NCBI GenBank assembly: GCA_038215095.1
Contig: JBBQRG010000001.1
Span: 26,541-90,540, forward strand
DNA length: 64,000 bases
Direction of reading: 5' to 3'
Origin: DATACN01 sp038215095
GTDB taxonomy: Bacteria; Actinomycetota; Thermoleophilia; Solirubrobacterales; Thermoleophilaceae
A program made the translations under genes and the position numbers. This document shows, one piece after another, positions 41,265-51,116 of this stretch. The stretch's first letter is position 1. Each line of letters begins with the position of its first letter. Below the pieces are notes generated by a model that saw nothing but the letters and a program-made list of their open reading frames with translations, ran no database searches and was not told the DNA's origin.

Positions 41265-42008
41265 TCACAGCGCGGGCAGGATGTGCACGTCGGTGCGCTG
41301 GCCGATCGTGACCGGGCCGCCCGCGGCCAGCTCGCGGACCGCCTCCATGACGGGCTCGCGCTCGTCGTCGGGCAATGAGGCGATGAAGCTGACCGACGCC
41401 ACGCGCTCCGCCAGCGCGTCGGCGTCGAGCCGCTGGGGGTTGTCGAAGTCGCGCTCCTCGATCGGCCCGAACAGGTCGCTGCCCTCGAGCGCCTCACGCC
41501 AGGGCTGTCCCCGGTGCGAAGGGGTGCCGGAGCGGTGGGGCTCGATGATCGGGTCGATCGCCACGTGCAGCGGGTCGTCGCTGCGGCGCGTGTTCCAGAC
41601 GATCGCCAGCTGCCCGCCGGGGCGGAGCACGCGCCGGATCTCGGCCAGGGCCGGCTCGAAGTCGAACCAGTGGAAGGCCTGCGCCACCGTCACCGCGTCG
41701 GCGCTCGCGTCCTCGAGCGGCATCGCCTCGGCGGTGCCCTCCACCACCTCGGCCGGCGGCGCGATCAGCGCGCGCATCTCGGCGATGGGCTCCACGGCAA
41801 CCACGCGCGCGCCCGTGCGCGCGAGGAGGCGGGTGAGCTTGCCCGTCCCCGCCGCCAGGTCCACGACGGTCCTCCCCTCGTCCAGGCCGAGCCGCTGAGC
41901 CAGCCACTCCAGCGCGGCGTCCGGATAGCCCGGGCGGGCGCGCTCGTAGCTTTCCGCGCGGCGCGAGAAGCCCGTGGCGGCCATGGCGTGCACGTCGCGG
42001 CAGGTCAC
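41265..42008 (-). CDS. Class I SAM-dependent methyltransferase
   Basis: The protein has 247 residues of the methyltransferase-11 type: SYERARPGYPDAALEWL, VVDLAAGTGKLTRLLA (SAM motif I), VEPIAEMRA, and AQAFHWFDFEPALAEIRRVLRPGGQLAIVWNTR. That FHWFD block occurs in many actinobacterial small-molecule methyltransferases of unknown target. The GTG overlaps the stop of the upstream GNAT-GrpB gene by 4 nt. Confidence 0.88.
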   Translation of the reverse strand: MTCRDVHAMAATGFSRRAESYERARPGYPDAALEWLAQRLGLDEGRTVVDLAAGTGKLTRLLARTGARVVAVEPIAEMRALIAPPAEVVEGTAEAMPLEDASADAVTVAQAFHWFDFEPALAEIRRVLRPGGQLAIVWNTRRSDDPLHVAIDPIIEPHRSGTPSHRGQPWREALEGSDLFGPIEERDFDNPQRLDADALAERVASVSFIASLPDDEREPVMEAVRELAAGGPVTIGQRTDVHILPAL

Positions 42009-43033
42009 AGGCGGAGCTCCTCGAAGAACGCCGTCTTGGCGCGCCAGTAGACGTCGGGGTCGGCGCCCTCGTGCTCGCGCTTCAGCGCGTTGTAGCGCTC
42101 GAGCAGCGACGGGTCGCGGAGCAGCACGTCACGGCTTCCGCGCAGCAGCACGTCGTCGGGAGAGTCCACGATCACGATGTGGATGCCCACGTCCGGCTCG
42201 CGCGCCGCCGCCTTGAAGCTGGCGAAGCTCGGCGTCCAGTTCTCGAGCTGGTGCACCGCGTAGCTGTCGCCGAGCGCGCCCCGCGACTCCTCGAACGCCT
42301 TCGCCGGCACGCGCACGAGCAGGTCGAGGTCGCCCTTCGTGATGGCGCCTGGGATGACCGTGGCGCCGAACTCCTGCACGTCCGCGTTCGGGAGCAGCAT
42401 CGCCAGCTGCCCGCGGTAGCGCTCGCGCAGCTGCGCGACCTGGTCCTGCAGCTCCGCGAGCGGCCTGAAGCGCACCGCCGCCGGCTCGAGCTCGTGCGGC
42501 AGCAGCGAGAACATCCAGAGGTCGTCGCGCTCGCCCTTGCGGTCGCGGTAGGAGCGCATCAGCCCCTCGCGCTCGAAGCCGGCCCTCATTGCCACTCGCT
42601 GGGAGGCGTCGTTGTCGGGGTGGGCCAGCACCTCGACGCGCTTCAGGGCCAGATCGCGGATGGCCCAACGGGCCGCCAGCAGCAGCGCGCGCGTGGCCAG
42701 GCCCTGTCCTCGGGCCTCGCGGGCGAGGTAGTAGCCCACCTCGCAGATCGCGTCCTTGGCGTTGACCGCCAGGCCGAGCGCGCCGATCAGGCGCTCCCCG
42801 CCCGGATCGGCGACCCCGAGCTGGAGGCCCTCCCCGCGCACGCGCTCCGCCTCGGCGCGGGCCAGGAAGTCGAGCGCGTCGGCCTCGTCGTAGGGAGAGG
42901 GGACGTTGGTCCAGCGCGGGATCTCCGGGTCCTGGCAGATCGCGGCGATCGCGGCCGCGTCCTCGTCGCCGAGGGGCCGCAGCCACAACCCCTCGGCGCT
43001 CAGCGGCGGGTCGGGGGCTCGCAGCTCAGGCAT
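42005..43033 (-). CDS. GNAT acetyltransferase fused to a GrpB-like nucleotidyltransferase domain
   Basis: The protein has 342 residues. Residues 1-180 are a RimJ/RimL-type GNAT domain (GLWLRPLGDEDAAAIAAIC, GYYLAREARGQGLATRALLLAARWA, AHPDNDASQRVAMRAGFEREG). Residues of about 195-342 resemble GrpB (PF04229): FGATVIPGAITKGDLDLLVRV, and at the end RDPSLLERYNALKREHEG. GrpB proteins belong to the nucleotidyltransferase fold and have unknown substrates. The fusion suggests joint modification of one target. It overlaps thpR and the methyltransferase by a few bases. Confidence 0.82.
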   Translation of the reverse strand: MPELRAPDPPLSAEGLWLRPLGDEDAAAIAAICQDPEIPRWTNVPSPYDEADALDFLARAEAERVRGEGLQLGVADPGGERLIGALGLAVNAKDAICEVGYYLAREARGQGLATRALLLAARWAIRDLALKRVEVLAHPDNDASQRVAMRAGFEREGLMRSYRDRKGERDDLWMFSLLPHELEPAAVRFRPLAELQDQVAQLRERYRGQLAMLLPNADVQEFGATVIPGAITKGDLDLLVRVPAKAFEESRGALGDSYAVHQLENWTPSFASFKAAAREPDVGIHIVIVDSPDDVLLRGSRDVLLRDPSLLERYNALKREHEGADPDVYWRAKTAFFEELRL

Positions 43034-43568
43034 CGCTCAACGGTAGGCGCGCGAGCGGCTCGTAGAGCGCTCCTTGCGGGCGCAGCGTGGAGCGGTAGAG
43101 GGTCAGCTGCTCGGCCGCGAACGACTCGGCGGGCGGGCCCTGCGGCTGGGGCGGGTCGGCGCGCGCGCCGCGCTTGACCCGTGCCAGCGTGATGTGCGGC
43201 CAGAAGGGGCGCTGCTCGGGCTCGTAGAAGCCGCCGCCCTCCAGGGCGTTCGAAACCGCGGCCTGCAGCGCGCCGCAGCGGCCGTCCTCGTCCTCTAGGT
43301 CGAGCGCGAAGAGCCGCGGGCGGCGCGGCGGCACGGCCTCCACCGAGCCAGGTGAGAGCAGCGGCGCGCGCAGCCCGCCGGCCGCCCCGAAGACGGCGTC
43401 CGCGATCGCCTCGGCGGCCGCCTCGTTCTGCCAGCCGAGGAACACGAGCGTCACGTGCAGCGCCTCCGGCGCGACGGGACGCAGCTCAGGCCGGCCGGCA
43501 ACGAGGAGGTCCCGCCAGGCCGCCAGGGCCGCTCGGGCCGCTTCCGGCGGGTCGAGCGCCACGAACAT
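43026..43568 (-). CDS. thpR: RNA 2',3'-cyclic phosphodiesterase
   Basis: The protein has 180 residues. It starts MFVALDPPEAARAALAAW, which is the normal ThpR beginning, and has both HxT motifs, LHVTLVFLG and PHITLARVKRG, that line the active site. It opens 2',3'-cyclic phosphates at RNA ends and is the former 2'-5' RNA ligase. ATG 43568 was preferred; a GTG at 43628 is in frame and would overlap cinA by 23 bp, and a GTG at 43592 is also possible. Confidence 0.88.
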   Translation of the reverse strand: MFVALDPPEAARAALAAWRDLLVAGRPELRPVAPEALHVTLVFLGWQNEAAAEAIADAVFGAAGGLRAPLLSPGSVEAVPPRRPRLFALDLEDEDGRCGALQAAVSNALEGGGFYEPEQRPFWPHITLARVKRGARADPPQPQGPPAESFAAEQLTLYRSTLRPQGALYEPLARLPLSDA

Positions 43569-43605
43569 CCGCGCCCGCGGTCCCCGCGGCACCGCGCGCC
43601 CGCGC

Positions 43606-44898
43606 TCAGAACGAAGCTGCTTCGCCACGCAGCAACCGCCGCAGCAGGTGCATCGCCACTGTCGTGGAGCGGTCGCGGACCTCGGTGCGGTCGCCCGGCA
43701 GCGTGGTGTCGCGCGCGAGCATGGATCCGTCGGCCAGCTTCGCGCACCAGCACACGTAGCCCACCGGCTTCGCCTCGGTTCCGCCGCCGGGGCCGGCCAC
43801 GCCCGTGATCGACACCGCGGTGTCCGCCTCGAAGCGCGCGAGCGCGCCGTCGGCCATCGCCTCCGCCACCTCGGGCGAGACCGCGCCCTTTTGCTCGATC
43901 AGCCCCGGGTCGACGCCCAGCAGCTCCGCCTTGGCCTCGTTCGAGTAGGACACGACGCTGCCCGCGACGTAAGCAGACGAGCCGGGGCGCTCGGTCAGCC
44001 GCGCCGCCAGCAGGCCCCCGCTGCACGACTCCGCCAGGCCGATCCAGCGCTCAGAGAGCAACGCGGCGACCTGCTCGTCGATGGTCGAGCCGTCGGTGGA
44101 GAACAGCGTGCGCCCGTGGCGTTCGGCGATCAGGTCGCGCAGCCGCTCCCAGGCCGCCTCGCCCGCCGGCTCGCGGCGCACCACCACCTCGACCTCGGCG
44201 CGCCGCAGGCAGGTGGTGATCTCGAGCTGCTCGAAGCCGGGCACCTCTCCCCCCTCCGCCAGCCGCAGCGTCTCCGCGATCTCGGACTCCGGGATGCCGA
44301 ACAGCCTGAGCGTGTCCTGGCTGTACTCGGTGCGGCCGGCGATCGCGTTCCTGAAGGCCTCGGTCCGGGTGGCGTGCGGCCACATGGCGTGCAGCTCGCG
44401 GGGCGGGCCCGGCAGCACCACCACCGTGGGGCCCGAGCCGTTCAGCGGGGGCACCACCAGGCCGGGCGCCGTGCCGGCGGGGTCGATCACGTCGGCGCCC
44501 TCGGGCACCACGGCCTGCTTGCGGTTCGCCGTGCGCACCGCCTCCGGGTCGAGCTCGGTGAAACGCTTCATCAGCGGCTTCAGGATCTCCGCGATCTTTC
44601 CCTCGAGCTCCTCGTCGAGGCCGAGCGGGCGCCCGGTGAAGCCGGCCACCACCTCGATCGTCATGTCGTCCGCGGTGGGGCCGAGCCCGCCGCTGGTGAT
44701 CACCAGGTCCACACCCTGCTCGGCCATGAAGCGCAGCTGCGACTCGATGTCCTCGGGGCGGTCCCCCGTGATCGTGATGTGCGCGAGCTCCACGCCCAGC
44801 TCGAGCAGGCGGTCGGCCAGCCAGGGGCCGTTGCGGTCGGCCACGCGGCCCGTGAGGACCTCAGTCCCGGTCACGACGATGCCGGCCCGTGCCGACAT
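43606..44898 (-). CDS. cinA: CinA, nicotinamide-nucleotide amidase/competence-damage protein
   Basis: The protein has 430 residues. The N-terminal COG1058 domain has [21 protein letters not shown] and [12 protein letters not shown]; the C-terminal amidase domain has [35 protein letters not shown] and [18 protein letters not shown]. It recycles NMN to NaMN and hydrolyses ADP-ribose. The start lies directly after the stop of the RodZ-like gene with no gap. Confidence 0.93.
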   Translation of the reverse strand: MSARAGIVVTGTEVLTGRVADRNGPWLADRLLELGVELAHITITGDRPEDIESQLRFMAEQGVDLVITSGGLGPTADDMTIEVVAGFTGRPLGLDEELEGKIAEILKPLMKRFTELDPEAVRTANRKQAVVPEGADVIDPAGTAPGLVVPPLNGSGPTVVVLPGPPRELHAMWPHATRTEAFRNAIAGRTEYSQDTLRLFGIPESEIAETLRLAEGGEVPGFEQLEITTCLRRAEVEVVVRREPAGEAAWERLRDLIAERHGRTLFSTDGSTIDEQVAALLSERWIGLAESCSGGLLAARLTERPGSSAYVAGSVVSYSNEAKAELLGVDPGLIEQKGAVSPEVAEAMADGALARFEADTAVSITGVAGPGGGTEAKPVGYVCWCAKLADGSMLARDTTLPGDRTEVRDRSTTVAMHLLRRLLRGEAASF

Positions 44899-45651
44899 TC
44901 AGGCGCAGGGCCTCTGGCCCACGGGCAGCGGCTTGCGCCCCCTGGTGGTGAACTCGAAGCCGGCCGGGTTCGGACCGGGAGCGAGCGGCACAGCCTTGCC
45001 GTTCACGCGCAGCTTCACCGAGGTCTTGCCGAGGTTCACGCGCAGCCGCTTGCCCTTGAAGGTGCGCGAGCCGTCGAGCGTGCCCTGATAGAGGATCCCG
45101 GTGCCCTGGCCGCGGTCCACGCAGGCATAGGTGGGCACCGTGGTGCGCATGCTGAGCGTGACGGACGTTGGCGCGGGCGTCGGCCGCTTCGGCTTGGGCT
45201 TTGGCTTCTGCTTGCGCGCCGTGTTGGTCCGCGCGGACTGCTTTGAGTCGCCGTTGCCTCCCGTCAGGCCCAGCACGAGCAGCAACGCGACGATGGCCAC
45301 GACCACCAGGACGACGACGACGCCCGGCGGCGGAGGCCCGGGCGGGCCACGGCGGCCGCGTTCGCTGCGGCTGGCGGCCGCCGGGGGGCCGATGTTGGTG
45401 GGCTCGAGCTCGTCCTTGGGCTCGTGGCGGGCGCGGTACTCGTCGACCAGCAGGTGGGGATCCAGGCCCAGCATCTCCGCGTAGGTGCGCAGGAAGGTCC
45501 TCACGAACGTGGTGCCCGGCAACAGCGAGAACTCCTCGTTCTCGAGCGCGCGCAGGTACTTGGCGCGGATCTTCGTCCGCGCCTCCATGTCGGCGATCTC
45601 GAGGCCCTGTCGCATCCGGGCCTCTCTCAGAGTGTCCCCGATACCCGGCAT
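44899..45651 (-). CDS. RodZ-like protein (HTH, membrane helix, C-terminal DUF4115-like domain)
   Basis: The protein has 250 residues. The N-terminal HTH_25 domain (GDTLREARMRQGLEIADMEARTKIRAKYLRALENEEFSLLPG) is followed by a Pro/Arg-rich stretch, one membrane helix (about 113-132, VVVVLVVVAIVALLLVLGL), a basic Lys/Pro linker, and a C-terminal beta domain (about 165-250). This is RodZ layout: in other bacteria it connects the MreB cytoskeleton to wall synthesis. It lies between ftsK and cinA, the usual actinobacterial place. Confidence 0.82.
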   Translation of the reverse strand: MPGIGDTLREARMRQGLEIADMEARTKIRAKYLRALENEEFSLLPGTTFVRTFLRTYAEMLGLDPHLLVDEYRARHEPKDELEPTNIGPPAAASRSERGRRGPPGPPPPGVVVVLVVVAIVALLLVLGLTGGNGDSKQSARTNTARKQKPKPKPKRPTPAPTSVTLSMRTTVPTYACVDRGQGTGILYQGTLDGSRTFKGKRLRVNLGKTSVKLRVNGKAVPLAPGPNPAGFEFTTRGRKPLPVGQRPCA

Positions 45652-45681
45652 CGGGGCATTGTCCCCGAAAGTGGGCGCTGA

Positions 45682-48090
45682 CTACTCGGCGGCCACCGGC
45701 TCGGAGAGAGCCTCGAGCACGCGAGGCAGGTCGGCCTCGGTGATCAGCACCTGGCGGGCCTTGGATCCCTCGTAGCCGGAGATCACGCCGCGGCGCTCCA
45801 TCATGTCGATCAGGCGGCCCGCGCGGGTGTAGCCGACGCGCAGCCTGCGCTGCAGCATCGAGGTCGAGGCGCTGCCCAGCTGGACCACCGTGGAGATGGC
45901 GTCGGGCAGCAAGTCGTCGGCGTCCGGGTCGAAATCGTCGTCCCCTCGGCCCTCCTCCTCGGGCGGCTCCACGGCCTCGAGCAGCTCCTCGTTCAGCTCC
46001 GGCGCGCCCTGGCGGCGCCAGTGGCTGGTCAGCTTCTCGATCTCGTCCTCGCCGATGAAGGCGCCCTGGATGCGGGCCGAGCGCGACTCGCCGGCGGGGC
46101 GGAAGAGCATGTCGCCCTGCCCCAGCAGCGACTCGGCGCCGTTCTGATCGAGGATCACGCGCGAGTCGGTCTGCGAGGACACCGCGAAGGCGATGCGCGC
46201 GGGCACGTTCGCCTTGATCATGCCGGTGATCACGTCGGCGCTCGGGCGCTGGGTGGCCAGCAGCAGGTGGATGCCGACGGCGCGCGACTTCTGCGCAAGC
46301 CGGATGATCGCGTCCTCGACCTCGGCCGGGGCGACCATCATCAGGTCGGCCAACTCGTCGATTACGCAGAGGATGTACGGCAGCGGCTGCTCGCCCTGGC
46401 GGCGCCGCACGCGGTTCAGCTCCACGAGGCTGCGCGTCTTGGCGCGGCTCATCACCCCGTAGCGCTCCTCCATCTCCTTGATCAGGTTGTTCAGCGCGTT
46501 GGCGGCCAGCCGCGGGCTCGTGATCACGGGCGTGAGCAGGTGCGGGATCTGCTCGTAGTGGTTCAGCTCCACGCGCTTTGGGTCCACCAGCACCATGCGC
46601 ACCTCGTTCGGCGTGGCGCGCAGCAGGATCGAGGACAGCATCGCGTTGATGGCTCCCGACTTGCCCGAGCCGGTGGTGCCGGCCACCAGCAGGTGGGGCT
46701 GCTTCGCGATGTCGGTGCCGATCGCCTTGCCGGCGATGTCCTTGCCGAGCCAGACGGTGAGCGGTGACCACTTGGGCGGCGCCTCCTGGAACACGTCGCC
46801 CAGGTGCACCATCTTGCGCACGCGGTTCGGCACCTCCACGCCCACGGCGCGCTTGCCGGGGATCGGGGCCAGGATGCGAACGTGCTCGGCGGCCAGGGCG
46901 TAGGCGAGATCGTCCTTGAGCTGGGAGACCTTGGACATCTTGATGCCGGGCGCCAGGCCGAGCTCGAAGCGGGTCACGTGCGGGCCCGTGACCGTGCCGA
47001 TCACCTTGCCTTCCACGTTGAAGTGGCTGAGCGCCTCGACGAGCTGGTGGCCGGCGCGCTCGATGCCCTTGGTGTCCACCTTCTGGGCGCCGCTCGAGCG
47101 CTTCAGCGCGGCCGGGTTCGGCACCTTGTAGGCGGTGTCGTCGGCCTCGGTCACGCCCGAGCGCCGGTTGCCCTGGGGAGTCAGGCGCTCCACGGCGACG
47201 GCCTCGCTGTCCTCGTCGGGATGCGGCTCGCTGATCGGGTCGGGCTCCTGCTCGGGGCCCTGCTCCTCGCCGGGGGCGGCCTCGTCGGGCTCCGGCGCGC
47301 CGCCGTCGTCCGCATCCGGATCGCGGTCGGGCTCGTGCTCGGGCTCCTCGTCGTACATGTCCGGGTAGCGCTCGGAGGCGTCGAGCGCTGGCGCCTCCAC
47401 GTGGGTGGCGCGCACCACCGGCTCCACCTCGGGCGGCTCGTCGTCGCGGACCGCGTGGGTGGTCGCGCCGGGCAGCACGGCGGCGAAGTCGGCGGTCGAG
47501 CGGCGCAGCCGCTGCGTGGTGGCGTTCATGCCCTCGTGCGTGGCCTTCAGCACCCCGGCGACCGAGCCGCCGGTGAGCAGCAGCACGCCGGCCAGCAGCA
47601 GGAAGAGGAAGAGCAGGTTCGCGCCGAAGCCCGAGAACAGCGTGCTCGACACCTGGTAGAGCGCCTCGCCGAAGAGGCCGCCCAGGTGACGCAGGTCGTG
47701 GAATGACGTCAGGAAGGAGTCAGACGGCCGGCTCGGGCCGAGCGACCCCGTGGCGAGCCCCAGCGTGAGCCCCGTGATCAGGCAGATCGCGCCGGAGCGA
47801 AACGGGCGTACCGTGGGCAGCATCGGCCGGAGCACCAGCAGCGCGCCGCTCGCGAACAGCACAATCGGCGCCAGGTAGCCGACGGTCCCGAACAGGTAAA
47901 GGAAGCCGTCGGCCATTCCCTCGCCCACCTCGCCGCCGGCCCAGCCCAGGTAGAAGACACAGGCGAAGAAGGCGGCGAAGCCCACCAGGGCAAGCCCGAT
48001 CAGGTCCCAGTGGCGCTGTTCGAGCAGCGGCAGCGGCGGCAGGAACGCACGCGCGCTCTTGCGACGCCGCCTCTTACGGGTCCTGGACAT
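45682..48090 (-). CDS. ftsK: DNA translocase FtsK/SpoIIIE
   Basis: The protein has 802 residues. It has four to five N-terminal membrane helices (about 30-195), an acidic linker (about 200-320), an alpha/beta motor with Walker A VAGTTGSGKSGAIN and Walker B LCVIDELADLMMVAPAEVE, and a C-terminal gamma winged helix (GSASTSMLQRRLRVGYTRAGRLIDMMERRGVISGYEGSKARQVLI) that reads KOPS-like sites. It pumps chromosome DNA through the closing septum. No -10 box with the window's spacing was seen before its ATG. Confidence 0.95.
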   Translation of the reverse strand: MSRTRKRRRRKSARAFLPPLPLLEQRHWDLIGLALVGFAAFFACVFYLGWAGGEVGEGMADGFLYLFGTVGYLAPIVLFASGALLVLRPMLPTVRPFRSGAICLITGLTLGLATGSLGPSRPSDSFLTSFHDLRHLGGLFGEALYQVSSTLFSGFGANLLFLFLLLAGVLLLTGGSVAGVLKATHEGMNATTQRLRRSTADFAAVLPGATTHAVRDDEPPEVEPVVRATHVEAPALDASERYPDMYDEEPEHEPDRDPDADDGGAPEPDEAAPGEEQGPEQEPDPISEPHPDEDSEAVAVERLTPQGNRRSGVTEADDTAYKVPNPAALKRSSGAQKVDTKGIERAGHQLVEALSHFNVEGKVIGTVTGPHVTRFELGLAPGIKMSKVSQLKDDLAYALAAEHVRILAPIPGKRAVGVEVPNRVRKMVHLGDVFQEAPPKWSPLTVWLGKDIAGKAIGTDIAKQPHLLVAGTTGSGKSGAINAMLSSILLRATPNEVRMVLVDPKRVELNHYEQIPHLLTPVITSPRLAANALNNLIKEMEERYGVMSRAKTRSLVELNRVRRRQGEQPLPYILCVIDELADLMMVAPAEVEDAIIRLAQKSRAVGIHLLLATQRPSADVITGMIKANVPARIAFAVSSQTDSRVILDQNGAESLLGQGDMLFRPAGESRSARIQGAFIGEDEIEKLTSHWRRQGAPELNEELLEAVEPPEEEGRGDDDFDPDADDLLPDAISTVVQLGSASTSMLQRRLRVGYTRAGRLIDMMERRGVISGYEGSKARQVLITEADLPRVLEALSEPVAAE

Positions 48091-48127
48091 GACCCGGACG
48101 ACTTCGACGGCCGAGGCCGCGACCCTG

Positions 48128-50974
48128 CTAGCGCGGGCGCTTTGCGCCGAAGCGCTGCGTGAGGCGGCGCGAGGCGCCGTCGCCCGTCCGCAACACCGCG
48201 CGCAGCAGGGCGCGCGGAGTCTTCGCCATCGGCCTTCCGCGCAGCTTCAGCTGCACGATTCCCGTGCCGTCGGGCAGACCGGTCACGGTCACGCGGCCGC
48301 GCTGCACGGTCACCCTGGGCGCGCCCGCGCGCGCCAGCAGGGCCACGCGGGCCGAGCGCCGCTTCGGAAATGCCAGGCGCCAGGTCATCGGCTTGTGGCC
48401 GCTCACGCCAATGCGGATCGCACCGGCCGAGCCGCGCGTGCCACCGGCGGCCAGCAGCTTGCGCGGCATGCGGAATGTCACTCCGCGCAGCGCCTTTCGC
48501 GTGTCCACGCGGAGGCCGAGCACCGAGCCGCGCAGGCTCGGGCGGTGGGTCACGCTGAAGAGGTCGGGGCACGCCCGCGTAGTCAGGTTGAGCTTCGCGA
48601 CCCAGGTCTTGCCGCGCCTCGGCACGACGCGAATGACCAGCGTCTGGCGCGCATGGCGGGCGAGCAGCGAGGGCGCGACGCGGAGCGCGTAGGGAGCCCG
48701 CTTGCCCGACGAGAGGCGGCGCCCGCTGAGGCTGTAGAACACGCCGCGGAGGTTGCGCTGGAGGATGCGACGGCCGCGAGCGTTCACGAGCGCGCTGGCC
48801 CGCATCGGCCGGCCGGCGCTGACCGTGCCGTTCGGAGCCACCCGGATGCGGAAGCGGCCGGTTCCCGGCAGGTAGAACGTGACCACCCGCGCGCCGCTCG
48901 CGCGGCGGCAACCCTGGTCCACCAGGCGGCTCCAGCCGAGCGAGGCGATGTCGAGGTCGAGGTTCGCCGATCCGGCGCCCGCTGCCGGCTTCGAGCCAGG
49001 ATCCGGCTTCGAGCCGCCGCCGGTCTGACCGCCGTTCGACGTCGCGGGCGGAGTGGCGCTCACGACCGCCGTGGGCGGCGAGGCCGCCGAGTCCGAGCCG
49101 GCGCCGTTCGAGTCGGTCACGATCACGACGATCGTGTGGCCCACGTCCTGCGGGCCGAGCTCGTAGGTGGGGCCGGTGGTTCCGGGGATGTCCTGGCAGT
49201 TCTGGCCCGCCGCGTCGCAGCGCTGCCACTGGTAGGTCTCCGAGAAGGGGCCCGTGCCCGACCAGCTGCCGTTGCCGGCGTTGAGCGTCCGGCCCTCCCC
49301 CGCGCTGCCGCCGATCGTGGGCGGGCTCGTGCTGGTGGGCGGAGCCGCCTGCACCACTGAGGAGGGACTCGACGCGGCCGAGTCCGAGCCCGCGGCGTTG
49401 GTGTCGGTCACGATCACGACGATCGTGTGGCCGATGTCGCCGGATCCGAGCTGGTAGGTCGCCGCCGTCGCGCCTGGAACGTCGGCGCAGTTCTGGCCGT
49501 CCACGTCGCAGCGCTGCCACTGGTAGGTCTCCGAGAAGGGGCCCGTGCCCGACCAGCTGCCGTTTCCGGCACTGAGCGTCTGCCCGTCATCCAGATTGCC
49601 GCCGATCGTGGGCGGGCTCGTGCTGATGGGCGGAGCCGGCTGGACCACGCTCGAGGCCTGCGAGGTCGCCGGCAGCGAGCCTTCGGTGTTCGTAGCCGTG
49701 ATCACGACATCGACGGTGTGGCCGACGTCGCCCTGGCCGAGGGCATATGTGGAGCCGGTGGCGCCGGGAACGTCGACGCAGTTCTGGCCGTCCGCGTCGC
49801 AGCGCTGCCACTGGTAGGTGTAGGCGATGTCCTGGGTGCCGGACCAGGCGCCCGGATCGGCGCTCAGAACCCCGCCGTCGAGCGTCGTGCCGGAGAGCGA
49901 GGGCGAGCTCGTGTTCGACGGCGCCTCGGCGGGCCGGTCGGTTGCGAGCGTGACCACCCCAGCGAAGTAGGTGTCGCCGGTCGAGCCGAGCTGGACGCTG
50001 GCGCTCGTCGAGCCGGGCGCGACGAGGCCGTCCACTCCAACCAGGTCCGCGTCCAGGCCCAACTGGTTCAGGTAGTCGGGCGACTTGCCGGTGACCGGCG
50101 ACCCGCCTACCGAGATCGAGCTGTTGAAGAAGTTGGTGGCAGGGTTGGCGGCGTCGCTGAGCGTGGCGCCGTTCAGCTTCGCGCTGTCGCCGCTGATGCC
50201 CGGCTCGCCCTCCCAGCTCACGAGCCCGAGGGTGCCCTGAACGGTCCCCGTGGCCGGCGTCTCGATCCCGTCGAGCGTGACAGTCGACGTGGTGCCGCTC
50301 GCGACGGTCGCAAGGCCGTCGTAGACGCTCAGGTCGCGGACCGGCTCGCCGGACTCGTGGTAGGCCACCACGAGCGTCCAGCCGCCGTAGCGGTCGTTGC
50401 CCGTGCCGGCCTGGAGGTTGGCCACCGTGTAGCTGCCCGCCCCCGCTGCGGCCACGTCGGCCGTCACGTCGGCGAAGCCCTGGAAGCGGGTGGGCCAGGT
50501 GGTGGACATGTCGAGAGCGCCGGTGACGGGGGTGTACGACGCCGCCCCGGGCTCCTTCAGCAGCACACTGTTCGCGAAGGCGGGCGCGGGCGCCGCGGCG
50601 CCACCGGCGGCGGCCGATGTGTCGGCGCCCCAGTAGAGCCCGGCGAAGCTGACGGTCGCGCCGGCCGGAATGCTCAGGTCGGCGGAGCTGGAGTTGAAGG
50701 TCGTGTCGTCGCCGTCCACGTCGACGTTCGCCATGGCCCAGCCGTTGTTGGACAGGTTGCCGGAGCTGCCGGTGCCGCCGCGGGCCGCGGCGCAGTTGGG
50801 GGCGCCCTCAGGGCAGCTGAGCAGCGTGTTGGCGGCCATTGCGATGTTGCCGCGCGTGTGCGTCTGGTAGCGGGGGGCAAAGGCGCGGTCGGCCGCCGAG
50901 GCCACGCCCGTGAGCACGCCGAAGGCCACGGCCGCAAGGGCCAGCAGCAGCATGCAACGGCGCGTCGGTGACAT
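48128..50974 (-). CDS. Large secreted protein with three 97-residue Ig-like repeats
   Basis: The protein has 948 residues. It has a signal peptide (MLLLALAAVAFGVLTGVASA), then a large beta-rich N-terminal domain (about 30-350, with VDGDDTTFNSSSADLSIP and FAGLYWGAD) seen in secreted actinobacterial proteins of unknown role. Three back-to-back Ig-like repeats (about 353-643) each contain TYQWQRCD and GQNC, and a basic Arg-rich C-terminal half without sorting motif follows. It is probably an adhesin or surface-layer component; the basic tail may stick to wall polymers. ATG 50974 has GGAGAGGCAGGG as its Shine-Dalgarno. Confidence 0.7.
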   Translation of the reverse strand: MSPTRRCMLLLALAAVAFGVLTGVASAADRAFAPRYQTHTRGNIAMAANTLLSCPEGAPNCAAARGGTGSSGNLSNNGWAMANVDVDGDDTTFNSSSADLSIPAGATVSFAGLYWGADTSAAAGGAAAPAPAFANSVLLKEPGAASYTPVTGALDMSTTWPTRFQGFADVTADVAAAGAGSYTVANLQAGTGNDRYGGWTLVVAYHESGEPVRDLSVYDGLATVASGTTSTVTLDGIETPATGTVQGTLGLVSWEGEPGISGDSAKLNGATLSDAANPATNFFNSSISVGGSPVTGKSPDYLNQLGLDADLVGVDGLVAPGSTSASVQLGSTGDTYFAGVVTLATDRPAEAPSNTSSPSLSGTTLDGGVLSADPGAWSGTQDIAYTYQWQRCDADGQNCVDVPGATGSTYALGQGDVGHTVDVVITATNTEGSLPATSQASSVVQPAPPISTSPPTIGGNLDDGQTLSAGNGSWSGTGPFSETYQWQRCDVDGQNCADVPGATAATYQLGSGDIGHTIVVIVTDTNAAGSDSAASSPSSVVQAAPPTSTSPPTIGGSAGEGRTLNAGNGSWSGTGPFSETYQWQRCDAAGQNCQDIPGTTGPTYELGPQDVGHTIVVIVTDSNGAGSDSAASPPTAVVSATPPATSNGGQTGGGSKPDPGSKPAAGAGSANLDLDIASLGWSRLVDQGCRRASGARVVTFYLPGTGRFRIRVAPNGTVSAGRPMRASALVNARGRRILQRNLRGVFYSLSGRRLSSGKRAPYALRVAPSLLARHARQTLVIRVVPRRGKTWVAKLNLTTRACPDLFSVTHRPSLRGSVLGLRVDTRKALRGVTFRMPRKLLAAGGTRGSAGAIRIGVSGHKPMTWRLAFPKRRSARVALLARAGAPRVTVQRGRVTVTGLPDGTGIVQLKLRGRPMAKTPRALLRAVLRTGDGASRRLTQRFGAKRPR
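49046..49918 (-). repeat. Three tandem 291-bp Ig-domain repeats within the secreted protein gene
   Basis: Repeat A is 49628-49918, B is 49337-49627 and C is 49046-49336, each 97 codons. B and C share 60 identical consecutive bases (49505-49564 and 49214-49273), which suggests recent duplication or gene conversion; A is more diverged. The arrangement makes this locus prone to copy-number change. Confidence 0.85.
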
Positions 50975-51116
50975 CCCTGCCTCTCCCGTCGAACTTGCGC
51001 TCCGGGAGTGCCAGAGCGCACAGTATGGGTTACCGCATTGTGGGTATCGACACGTGGGCCCGAACCTATATGGCGCGCTGGCTTTGCACGGGTTCGGAGG
51101 GAGAGGCGAAGCCGTC

